The notes beneath the pieces are model-generated. The model had not been told where the DNA came from and ran no database searches. It saw nothing but the letters and a program-made list of their open reading frames with translations. This document shows positions 42,931 to 53,609 of a stretch of 64,000 nt of DNA, piece after piece. The stretch covers positions 24,194,514-24,258,513 of the forward strand of contig CM064501.1 in the NCBI GenBank assembly GCA_032716605.1, given 5' to 3'. Source of the stretch: Paralithodes platypus. Lineage: Eukaryota; Arthropoda; Malacostraca; Decapoda; Lithodidae. Position numbers and translations under genes: made by a program. The first letter of the stretch is position 1; every line of letters starts with the position of its first letter.

Positions 42931-45279
42931 TATCCAACTCTAGCTCTTCCCAAGCTTTCTGGCATCTAGCCAAAAACCTCTCCAACAATTCCTCGTCTTT
43001 CCCTCCCCTTTCCCACTCTGATGGCACAACCATCACTTCTTCCTCTGACAAAGCTAAACTCTTCGCTCAAACTTTTGCTAGAAACTCCACCTTGGATGAT
43101 TCCGGTGCTATTCCTCCCTCTCCGCCCTCCTCTCTCTTACTTATGCCTAATATCCTAATCTCTTCTAAAGATGTACTTTCTACCCTCTCTGGGCTTAACA
43201 CTAATAAGGCGTACGGTCCGGACGGTGTTCCTCCTGTTGTTCTAAAAAACTGTGCTTCCGTGCTGACTCCCTGCCTAGGCAAACTCTTTCGTCTCTGTCT
43301 ATCCTCTAACGTCTTCCCTTCATGCTGGAAGTTTGCTCACATTCAACCTGTCCCAAAGAAGGTGACCGCTCTCAACCCTCCAACTATCGTCCAATTGCTC
43401 TTATCTCTTGTCTTTCTAAAGTTTTTGAAACTATTCTTGCTTCCAAATTTCTTAAGCATTTCTCTTCTAATCTACTCTCAGATCGCCAGTATGGCTTCCT
43501 TTAAGGGTCGCTCTACTGGTGATCTTCTTTCATATCTTACTAACTCTTGGTCATCCTCCTTCCGGGACTTCGGTGAGACTTTTTCTATTGCACTAGACAT
43601 ATCGAACGCCTTCGATAGAGTCTGGCATAAATCTTTAATTTCTAAACTACCCTCCTTGGGTTTCTATCCCTCCATCTGTGCCTTTGTCTCTAATTTCCTT
43701 TCCGGCCGTTCCATAGCCGCGGTTGTGGACGGCCATTGTTCACTTCCTCACCCTATAAACTCCGGTGTTCCTCAGGGCTCTGTCCTATCTCCTATTCTCT
43801 TTCTAATTTTTATAAATGATCTCCTTAACTGTACTTTAACCCTTAATTAGCGGCGAGCAACATAAGTCGAGTTAAATAAAGCTGGACTATGTGGCGGCGC
43901 TCGACATAACTCGAGTGGCAATTTCAGCACGTAATGTGGCTGAGAGAGAGAGACAAGTGGTGGCAGGAGACTAGCGAGCGTATGACTGCTCCAGACCACC
44001 GCGGCGAACCTACTGACACAAATCTCAGCTCCCTCCTCCCTCTCTCACTCGCTACATACTCAATTATGTACTGAAAGTACCGAATTACCTGCTTTTTGCA
44101 CTCGCGTTGCACGGTTATTGCAAGAAAACTATCCATCATACAAGGATCGTTATGGTGTCATTCGAAAGCTCTGTTTATGCCCTTTCAGGGATAGGTACTT
44201 GTTTTACGTTCTGGGTCTTATTTAGGCATGAAAATGATCACGTAAACAGCCCTATTTTGGCTAAAAACACCCCGCTGTGCGGTACACATAAATAAACCGC
44301 ATAGGCCGCTCGTAAGGTGTTAATTCCCATCCATTCATACGCAGACGACTCAACCTTACACTACTCCATTAGTTTTTCAGAACGCCCCAGCCAATCCCTC
44401 AACGACAAACGTAATGAAGCCATAGAACTCTTAAATTCTGATCTAAATACTATTTCCAATTGGGGCAGAGAAAACCTTGTTAACTTTAATGCTTCCAAAA
44501 CCCCATTTCTCCATCTATCTACCCGTCAGGATCTCCCAGCGGACTATCCCTTATTCTTCAACAATACAAAAATCAACCCTTCATCTTCTCTCAATATTCT
44601 TGGTGTCTCTTTTTCTTCTGCTCTCATTTGGAAGGACCATATTACCAGTCTTGCTAAGGCAGCCTCCCAGAAGCTGGGTGTGCTCAACCGCCTTAGGGGG
44701 TTCTTTTCCCCTGCACAGCTTCTTGCTCTGTACAGGGGCATAGTGCGCCCTTGTATTGAGTATTGTTCACATGTGTGGGAGGTTCCTCTCACACCGCTCT
44801 CCTAGACAAAGTTGAAAGGAAGGCCTTTCGTATCATTAACTCCCGTCCACTCACCAACTCTCTGCAATCTCTCTCTCTCCGCCGCAATGTTGCATCTCTC
44901 TCGCTATTCTATCGCTACTATAATAATCAGTGTTCCTCAGAGCTATCCCAGTGCATACCACCTCCTTTACGTAGGGCACGTGGTACCCGTCTTGCAACTC
45001 AATCCCACCCCTACTCTGTGCAACTCTCCAACCCAAGAGTGAAACGTTACTCTCAAACTTTCTTCTACTCAACAGCTGAGCTCTGGAACTCTCTCCCAGA
45101 ATCAGTCTTTCCCTCTTCCTATGACTTAAATTGCTTCAAACTCCGTGTGTCCAGGCATTTTGGTTCGAACGTCCCTTGATTTTGGCCCTGTCACTCTTTC
45201 AACTATGGGGGAGGCACTCGCTATAGGCAGTTATGCCTTTTGCCTCCCTCAATCACATAGAAAAAAAAAAAAAAAAAAT
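42931..45279 (+). mobile_element. 5'-truncated LINE (Jockey/CR1-like) with poly(A) tail
   Basis: Plus strand. It encodes the end of the linker, then the reverse transcriptase: NTNKAYGPDGVPP (43200), SNYRPIALISCLSKVFE (43380), SDRQYGF (43480), ALDISNAFDRVW (43590), SGVPQGSVLSPILF (43760), YADDSTL (44338) and the C-terminal thumb to 45179. It ends with an 18-base A tail at 45261-45278. Frameshifts near 43365, 43490 and 44780, and a MITE at 43836-44323 just before YADD, inactivate it. It is inserted in a DIRS internal repeat: the unbroken form (TCAAACCAATTATACCTGCC) is visible at 40960-40980. Confidence 0.92.
43836..44323 (+). mobile_element. MITE copy 6 (480 bp, TTAA TSD), subfamily A
   Basis: TTAA at 43836-43839 and 44320-44323; splits the LINE reverse transcriptase. 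Confidence 0.93.
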
Positions 45280-45284
45280 TATAC

Positions 45285-46720
45285 CTGCCCCAGACCTCTT
45301 TGTAAAAAGGTCGCCGGGAGGTAAAGACCAAACAAACAGACAGCATTGTTTCAATGGCTTTGAAAAGCAGAGAAAACCAAGTCCAACAGGTGTCAGCCTG
45401 ATCACCTAGAAAACTGTGTGGAGCCCCCCTCGACGGGAATAAACCAGGAAGCCTGATCCCAGGCTCGACCCTAGAAAACGCAGTTTCTGATGAGCCCTCA
45501 AGCGACCAAACTCGTCGGGGTAACTTACCTATTTTAGTCATCCTGACTAAAACTCGGTAAACAAAAACGGTGTTCTCGGAGCAACGAGAAAAACGCCGGA
45601 GAGGTAACCCACACTAAACTATACATTACAGGAGGGCGTAATGCATAAAGCAATGAATAACACAGGAAGCCTGATCCCAGGCTCGACCACAGAAAACGCA
45701 GTTTCTTATGAGCCCTCAAGCGACCAAACTCGTCGGGGTAACTTACCTATTTTGAGCCATCCTGACTAAAACTCGGTAAACAAAAACGGTGTTCTCGGAG
45801 CAACGAGAAAAAACGCCGGAAAGGTAACCCACACCAAACGAGACAGTTTAACACATTTTATACAAAGGGTGTGCGCAAAAATAGGGATACCTGAACAGGA
45901 GGGCGTAATGCATAAAGCCAAAACCGGGGCAAAGGTAGCCATGACAGAGACTGGTGGGATACTTACTCCAGGTTCTGCATAGACCCGCCGGGACCCAGCT
46001 CAGGAAAAAAAGAAAATTTCCAGGAATTAATGCTCATAAGGTTAACCCAAACATGTTCGCACACAAGTGTTAAATAACCCGCCGGGTAACGAGACGTAAT
46101 ATTCAACGACTACAGCTCGCTACGCGGTGGGGTTTCCTAAGTAAAAGATATCCGAATATCTTAATTTGTCCAAAAGATTTATGAATACCCTCTGACATAA
46201 TATATAAAGACCAGCCTGGCGTTTATAACTGATTAAGTCTTTCCGGTGGTGTTTGTTTCAAGATTCAATTTTGGAAAAAATCCCCCTAAAAAAGACGCCC
46301 GCCCCCGAATTATCTCGTAGATCAAAAACTGGGAAGCCTGACAAATATACGAGATCTAACTTCTCCCGAAGTATCTTTTTAGATCGCCGTATGTTGAAGG
46401 CGGCGATACAAAACGTATCCCTCAATTGTCTGGTTAACTAACTGAATTGTAAATTTGTTATTCCCACCCTTCCAGGGAGCACCCACCGGGTGTGAATATT
46501 AGTTTAAAAAACGTTAACCCCAATTGTGCCTTAAATTGCCGTATGTTGAAGGAGGCGATACACAATGCATCCCTCAATTGTCTGGTCAACTAAACTGAAT
46601 TTTGCAAATTCGGTCATCCCACCCTACCAGGTTGCACCCGCCGGGTGATTTAAAGTTTAAAAGTTAACCCCAATTGTTCCGAACCCCACATCTTTGTAAA
46701 AGATCGCCGGGGAGGAAATA
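45285..46720 (+). repeat. 1.4 kb direct duplication, right copy
   Basis: See left copy at 40965-42410; same order of blocks, without the LINE. Confidence 0.85.
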
Positions 46721-47690
46721 TAACAACAGCATAGTTTTATATTGGCTTTGCAAAACCGAAAAAACTACAAACAACACGTGTCCGTATGAACACTGTTAGA
46801 TGGGTACAGCCAACCCGCCGGGAATCAGAAGGAGCCTGAAACAGTCACCCCAGAGACGCCGTCCTGGGGAGCCACAGACACCCACTCGCCGGGGAAACAA
46901 GCCTGTTTTTAAACCACGCGTGGCCAAAACTCGGCAACCAGCCTGGTTTTTTCATGGTGTAACCGAGAAAAACCCGCCGGAAATAACCCACCCCGTCCAG
47001 ATACCATCTGAACGCAACACAGGACCGAGGCGTAGCCAAAACACAACTAACGCCGGGCCCAACATAGTCCGTGGAATTAGCCAATACACAACTAACCTAG
47101 GACACACATCACACAGTAGTACATATTTAGAAAAAAAATCAATAACACTTGTATATGTGGTAAAGCTACGAGAGGCTGGCTAGGCCTAGGCAGACGGATA
47201 ACATTAACATGTCGGAATATAAACAAAAAGCACTGAATTATATCACAACAGGAACCACCGCCAACACACCACTGTAGCAAATACTTCCGGCAAAGGGAAG
47301 AACTGACTCGGGACCCAGAAAAAACTTCACTAAGTGAAGAAAAATACGCTGGGAACGTCAGCAAAAATACGCTACCTCATCAGAAAGATAAAAGGAAGCA
47401 ATAACGCGTAATGAAAGCCGCCTGCATCACAAAGCTAGCTAACTGTGAAAAAGTTCACCTGTCCACAACCGGACCACGAGGGTACATCCGAAATAGATGC
47501 CCCAAACACACGACCCAAAATACACTGCACTGCGGGCAACCAGCCCAGGACACTCCTGCTACGCATATCCTAACCTTACTCGATACATCCCGGAGTAAAC
47601 AAATGAGAAAAAACTCACTAGGGACGCAGCAAATGCGGAACCAGCGGAGCGTGGAGAGACACGTCCGGGCCGGCTGACCGCAGAGCAGAG
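46721..47690. other. DIRS-like 5' region without a convincing gene
   Basis: A Lys/Arg/Pro-rich plus ORF (46800-47183) and several short ORFs are present, but none resembles a DIRS gag or RT on the element's own (minus) strand. Confidence 0.5.
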
Positions 47691-48001
47691 AAGGAAGAAT
47701 GACGCCTGAATCAGCGTCTGGTCAAAGATCCACACAAGTACATCTACGATATGATGGAAAGCTTATTGGATAATTATTCTTTTTTTCTTTTTGTTTTTTA
47801 TTTTTTACGAAGTTTTTTTCGTAGTGAGAACCCAATTCATAATGACTGAAGCCATGAGTGAGGTCGCGTGCACTCATGATGAAGGCTCCTCAGATTTTAA
47901 ATGCTCTGCGCGGTAGATTCAAACTACGGCGGATTAGTGTTTGAAGAGGATGCCTTATGTAATAGGCATGTTCGTCAATGATGGAGGGGCCACTAATAAA
48001 T

Positions 48002-48835
48002 TTGGTTCCTAGAGTGTATTTTAACAACTGTAATAAATTGAGAGGGAAGTGTTCCTCGCTCGCCAGCGTATCCCAGCAGCCCTCAGTGTCTTTGGACACG
48101 AGGCTGTACACTTCACCGGCTCCGTGGGCTGTCACCGCTCCCTTCCTCCTGGATTACTCTTGGCTTGGTGCTCAAAGTCTATAATCTCTGACGTATTTAG
48201 TAAAAGCCTATCAAGAATGACCTCCTCCGCTTCGTGGTGATCGTGATACGCAGCTTTGGGTTTCTTCTGAGCGAAAGACATTTCGAAAGGAGAAGAAGGT
48301 TGACTCTAGGGGTAAGAGGATCGTTCCCCTAGAGTATCGATCATTGCAGTTACTAAAGAGATGGGGTTGGGAAAGGGGCGCAACGCTAAACACTTGAGGG
48401 CAAACTTGGCCACCGCTGCACCTTTCGTAGTATCGATGCCCCGTCCTCCAAATAGAGGAGGTCCGTCCAATGCGTCTACCGGACAATGCGGCAGGGACGG
48501 GGATGGGGAGAAACGGGAAGTTCTTGAGGGCAGACTTGGCAATCGATGCGGCATTGGCGACAGCTGCACCTCTCTTGGCCTCGCGTATGTCAAAGAGGGG
48601 GATACATTCAACACAATCATCGTCGCGCCAATATGGAGGCGATGAACACAGTGGCTGAGCAATGGAGGAGCACGCCCGCTCGCGGCTTGTCCGTGTTACC
48701 GGGGCACACATCTCCACAGGCTTCTTGGTCTCCCTCATAGCGTCGGTCCTTCGCCTTGGAAGTTTTGGGAGGGCAGGTCTCGGCCAAAAGTTTCACCCCC
48801 TCTTCTGACTTGAACGGGTCAAACATAGTTAACAT
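48002..48835 (-). pseudogene. Virus-like gene, 5' portion, cut by the DIRS-like element
   Basis: Minus strand from ATG 48835. Protein-like sequence moves through frames: 48835 to about 48740, then to about 48490, then to 48306, and then from about 48280 to the DIRS border at 48001. An Ala/Lys-rich motif (KGAAVAKFALK and RGAAVANAASIAKSALK) occurs twice, suggesting an internal repeat. At least three frame changes are needed. The last 45 codons end at the element, and the likely continuation is 36537-36349. No family recognised. Confidence 0.45.
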
Positions 48836-48876
48836 GCAGGAGTGATCAGGCTCTTCAGTGTAAAAGGGCTTCTTCG

Positions 48877-49101
48877 TTGCACATGTTCAGTGGAGGCAGC
48901 TTCAGGAGAGAGAAGGTGTCTTCCTACTTGACCGAAGGTGGCACTGACTCGGCTATGACTGAATGGCAATCATGGGCCCACCTAAATAGTAAGCAAGGAA
49001 CAGGGTTACCGATAGAAAAAAAAGGGCTCCCAACAGATCCTTTAGCATTAGTGATAACTTTACCGTTTATAGGAAGAATGTTTCAGGCTTCCACTTCTTC
49101 T
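48877..49101 (+). CDS. Uncertain short ORF
   Basis: A plus-strand frame opens at 48877 and looks protein-like for about 75 codons (GGSFRREKVSSYLTEGG; TDPLALVITLPFIGRMFQ). It then runs antisense through the basic-protein gene to 49302. It may be a small viral gene whose end is hidden, or a chance frame. Confidence 0.25.
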
Positions 49102-49287
49102 TTATTGATTGAAAGTGAAGGTAACTTGACGAACTTTTGGGTTCACCTTGTATTTTCTGGCCATCTTTGTTTTAAATCGTTTCGCCTTACTCTTGTTGCT
49201 GTTCCTCTTCTTGTCTTTTTTGCGAATACAGGGTTTGTTTGTTCGCTTGACGCTCTGTTTCTTCTTCTTCATAGACCGAGAAGCCAT
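49102..49287 (-). CDS. Small Lys/Arg-rich protein, candidate viral DNA-packaging protein
   Basis: Minus strand, ATG 49287 to TAA 49102, 61 residues. About 40% of residues are Lys or Arg, with Ser and Asn, beginning MASRSMKKKKQSVK and ending KVRQVTFTFNQ. Length and composition are those of the small basic nucleocapsid DNA-binding proteins that condense genomes in nimaviruses (VP15 type) and baculoviruses (p6.9 type). The assignment is by composition, not alignment. A longer frame to 49362 exists, but ATG 49287 gives the compact basic product. It is intact and lies between two minus-strand viral genes. Confidence 0.55.
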   Translation of the reverse strand: MASRSMKKKKQSVKRTNKPCIRKKDKKRNSNKSKAKRFKTKMARKYKVNPKVRQVTFTFNQ

Positions 49288-49423
49288 TTTGGAAGAGAGT
49301 GAAAGGTGGCTGGGCGGTATTGGTGGCAGTAGTGATGTCGGTGACAAGAGTAGACGCAACATGAAGTTATGATGAAAATCCCTTTACCCCGAGGGTCGCG
49401 AGGCACTGGGTCTCAACCAGCAA

Positions 49424-52400
49424 TTACGGGACAGTATAGTCCGTGGGCGTGAACGACACGACGAAACCAGCACCACTGGCATAATCCAGCGGGACTTTCA
49501 GAGATCCCGAAAAGTACGGAATGATTGCATGAGGATCAGAACCGTGAAATCCCGTCAATGATTCGTATATCTCTTTTCGTCTCCTCTCGTACATCACGGT
49601 GGACTCGGAATCCTCGGAATCCGCGCTCTCATCTACATTCGGCGATGCGGCACACATGAAAACCAGAGGGTCCACAAAACATTGAGTTAGGGGTCGCTTG
49701 TCTTTGGGTAGAGGTGCCGTTAGGACGCAAAGAAACATGGAACCGCCATTGAACGATGTTCGGTTCCAAAAACGGCGAATAATGTAAGAATTTGAATCTA
49801 AATCAACCAGATTCTCAACAATGTTCAAAATGTCGCCACTGTTGGTGGGTAGGACGGGAGATAGTGGGGTATCCGAGTACATCCATTTCAAGGGAGAACG
49901 GGACACAGATTCCACCACCCCGTTAAGTGCATTATACGTCACCTGAAGAAGAAATTGGGTAGTGCCATTAGCAAAAGCGGTACTGTTGACACTCCCCACG
50001 CTGCCTATCTTTGGGTTCAATCTCACCAGCGCTCGGGTATCCCCGGCCTCGGTCTCATAGAAGGCGAGCGGGTCTCCTCCCGACCACACGCTGAGTCGAT
50101 GGGAGAGGGGTCTGAGATGTACGCTCAGCGTTTGTCTACCCGCACCCTCGCCATGTAGAGCAAGTACCCCTTCGCCATGGTGCAATTGACTGTCGGCGGC
50201 GACAGCGGGATTGGAAATTGAACCGAAAACTATAAAACCCCATGGGCCGTATATGAAGTGGTCTCCGAGAATTCTTTCTTTGACGGAACCCAGCTTGTCC
50301 AATAGCCTGGCTCCTTTTTTACGCTCGCCGCTCACATTGATAGTGCTATTTACCAGAGACTTTATATCTGTTGCTTTGACACGATCTCGCAGATATTTTC
50401 TGGCAAGCGTTCTAGCGGCTGACCTATATCTTCTACGAGACGCCGCTCGCGCCGTGTCACCACCCTGCGACCCATCATCGTCCTCGGCATAGACGAGGGT
50501 TTCGTTAGTTCTCAGCGTAATCCTCAAAGCGTCTTTTAACCACACCTTAAGCCTATCTTCAAAGATTTTAGTGTCTGCTATCAGATTCGGGATCAGTTCC
50601 TTTTCGGCGGTTCTCAGTGAGAGTGAGTATATGTGTCTAGCTTCGCCTCTGACAGGACCATTGAGCGCCCACACCGGTACCCCGTTACCATAAACAGTGT
50701 CCTCTGTGTCGAGACGCCAGCCAGAGCATTGTACGGCTTCGCCTAACAGTACCCCTGATTCAGTCATGGGTGGGTTGGAAGTGCGGGAAACCAAAATTAC
50801 TTTTCCAAATCTGCGGGTGCCACTGCGGTCGTGTTCAACTCCACCTCTGTGCCTTCTCGGATGGCTTTCCAAACGTCGGCCGGGGATGCGATTGGCGTCA
50901 TATGTTTGAATCTGACAAAGATATTAGCTCCCTTTACAGATAACGATATTGGGAGGGTTCTTTTTGAGGACCACCAATTTGACCATGAGATCGCTCAAAC
51001 CCTTCCCGATCGGCAGATCATCATGTTCTACGTTTCTCATCAGCGATAAGTTATCACATACCCCCTTGGCAAAGACAGGTGTAAAGTTCGAACCGCTGGA
51101 TCTACTCTTCCCCAGTAATCTCCCTTTAAAATCAGACACGCTCACGTTAAGAAAATAGTCTTCATTCTCTAATATAATCTCTCTCACTCTGGCCAGATGG
51201 GCACCTCTTCTACCAATCACGCTCCCGATTGGCGCGTATGCTTCTTGTCCTGGGGGGATGACTCCCCCCAGTGTGGGTAAGGGTGGAAAAATGGCCACCA
51301 AAGTTACTGCGGCAGAACCAGCCAAGGAGAAGGGGTCCCGCATAGCAGCATGCTCTGCAGCTTCACCGCCCAGAGGTACTATCCTCTTCAGGGTCTCGTG
51401 TGTGTCATCGGCGGGGATGGATCCTTCATATGAGACATTACTTTGGTAGCAGACCTGTCGCATTGCCGCTCGTTGTCACGGGCGCATACATAATTGCACC
51501 TATCCTATTACTATCCCCATCTCGTCTTATGATCACCAGAGGTCTGATATAATCTTAAAAAAAAACAGAACTTGTGGGACCTGGCCATTTTCCGTGACTC
51601 TGCTCGTCCCAATCTTTGCGCATGACACGAGCACTATTGTTTCCAAAACACCCCACATTACTTTCGGTATTATGGATCACGATCTCATTTACGTTGTCAC
51701 TGTTGACGAATTCGGAAAATCTCTTCTCGGTGAGCACCTCTGACCGTGAGGCAGGAAAACCATGTTGACGCCACCCCTTTTCTCGAAAACAGATGTCTGG
51801 TTTTCAAACCCCATCACCCATCCCAGTAGTTTAACGTCGCTAGTCGAGGGACCGTTTACGTGACAATCGTCTATCGTTGAGGGCCTACTGTCGTCCAAGG
51901 CACTGACACTGACACTGAAACATAATACACCCCCGGTCTAGCCGGATCGGCCACAGAGGTTACAGTCGCTTCGGTCAAAAACACCTCTTGGAAAGTACCG
52001 TTAAAAGATTCGTGACCTCTGTCGCACCTGCCTCCCCCTTCAATGTTAGCATCTATACCACCATTGATACCACCTGCATCTGATTTGGCGTAATCGGCAG
52101 CTCGTTGGTTTATAATGGATTTAATTTGGACGTAGGTCTCTGGGGTTAAATTTTTGGATCGTGCGTTCCCGTAAACGAAAGTGGTGGTGGGTTGGCTCAA
52201 GCTGAGCAGATTGTTGCTCGTGCATTTTCGCTCGCTGAGAGGAGGCAAGCTGCTGCTTCTACCCAAAGGGACTTTCACCGTTTCCCCCGTAGACTCATCA
52301 ATCTGGTGAGTCACTCCAACGAGATAATCGTTTTTCTTGTTGATGGTTTTGGAAAATGAATTGGACACCAGCTTGTGTGCAGCCTCATCGACCTCGTGTG

Positions 52401-53591
52401 CGCGAATGGAAGCACGCGGGAGGTGAGCTGGGAACTCGGCCTCATACGCTTCTCCGAGCGTGCCTCTACTATATTCAACAGAAGGGTAGTAAACGGACAC
52501 AGGCATTGTGATTCTCATGAGTGCAAAGTCTTTACATGACCACACCTCCTCCACTGTAGGTAGAGGGGTCTGTACCACTGTGAACCCATCGAAAAGTACC
52601 GTATTGGGCCATTGAAGTACACTCCTGATAACAATCCTCACCCGGTTACCGCCATCTAAGACAGAATGCTTAGTGTCTCGATTTGAGTCCAATACAATTC
52701 CGTCCCGTAGGGAAGTTATAATCACATTACTAAATAGAACAGGTTCAACGATACCGTCCTCCCCCGCCGACGAGGATGGCAACGACGACCTAGGTGGCCA
52801 TGTAAATAACATGCCTCCTCCAAATTCCCTTTCGGTTTCTCCCTCTACTCTCTGTATAGGCGTATGGGTAACAGAAATGTTGACGATGAGAGGTAGGTTG
52901 AACGTAGGCGGCAAGATACCATCCAGTACGGTCAGGGTGGCCACAGACTTACCTTCACCTCCTCCTATCCGCAATTCGATAGTCCTAAAAGGGGTGTCTT
53001 GGAGCGACCAACCCTGAGGGCGGTCTGTTGTTGTCGATACGGCGAGCGGTGGCAAACTGCCCCCCGCCATTTGATAGGGTTCCACGGTCCCATTGTTTCT
53101 CCTCTTCACCAAATTGTCTATTCCTTCGGCACTGACACGCAACCCCAAATTCGCCACCGATCGTTTTACTATCCGTCGGTGAAGTTTGTCTTTTTCTTCT
53201 TCTCCCTCTGCGGAATCCACAATGGTCTCTCTCAAGGTGGCTTGAACGTTAGAGTCTATGATGAGTAACACTTCTTCCACCACCTCATCGAGAGGGTGGT
53301 AATGGTTAGTAGGGGCGGTATTAGTAGAGATGTCATCATCGGGGACCGTATCGTCTACTCTATTACTCTAATGTTGTCATAGGACGTGGGAGAGGGGGAA
53401 GGAGAATTCACAACGACCGACAATTTGCCCCGGTTATTCTTAATGAAACCGGTAAGCACTTTCGACCCCAGGAAAGATATCAAGAATATAATGTCGGCCA
53501 GCAGTGTAAATTCTGTGAGGCCCCACCACGTCCCGAATATACTGAAAACGAGTCGCTCCATGCTGAGCCGAATACTTGCGAGAGAGAGCAA
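49424..53591 (-). pseudogene. Large virion-type protein gene with N-terminal membrane anchor, broken
   Basis: A minus-strand gene of about 1,390 codons. The start is at 53591, or ATG 53561 (MERLVFSIFG). A hydrophobic segment (FTLLADIIFLISFLG, about 53500) is a likely signal-anchor. Frame changes occur near 53350, near 51890, near 51735 and near 51500. There is an in-frame TAA at 50924-50926, probably a further shift near 50900-50850, and then an open run of about 460 codons to 49424. The large pieces are 53283-51871 (470 codons), 51463-50924 and 50872-49424. The protein is rich in beta-type sequence and NxT/S sites, with a Lys/Arg patch near 50430. A large type II virion envelope protein of nimavirus type is my inference; no named domain. 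It is divergent with the 53610 gene, so they probably share a promoter. Confidence 0.6.
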
Positions 53592-53609
53592 ATACCCCTG
53601 TGCCGGAAA

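Larger units (their letters stand above)
36538..48001 (-). mobile_element. DIRS-like tyrosine-recombinase element (about 11.5 kb with nested insertions)
   Basis: The termini are inverted: about 36573-36910 is the reverse complement of about 47692-48000 (CATTGACGAACATGCCTATT against AATAGGCATGTTCGTCAATG, continuing to GACGCTGATTCAGGCGTCAT). The low-coordinate end has an extra ~45 base extension. An internal segment (36985-37091) joins the complements of both ends. Inverted termini, one-sided extension, an internal complementary region, a tyrosine recombinase and no target duplication are together the DIRS signature. The recombinase is on the minus strand. I see no DIRS reverse transcriptase/RNase H, so this copy is degenerate. 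Internal space is filled by repeat blocks, a LINE and two MITEs. Confidence 0.8.

Noticed and set aside
36538..48001. LTR retrotransposon with long terminal repeats
   Set aside because: The termini are inverted, not direct, and the enzyme is a tyrosine recombinase; the 1.4 kb direct repeats are internal and do not border the element.
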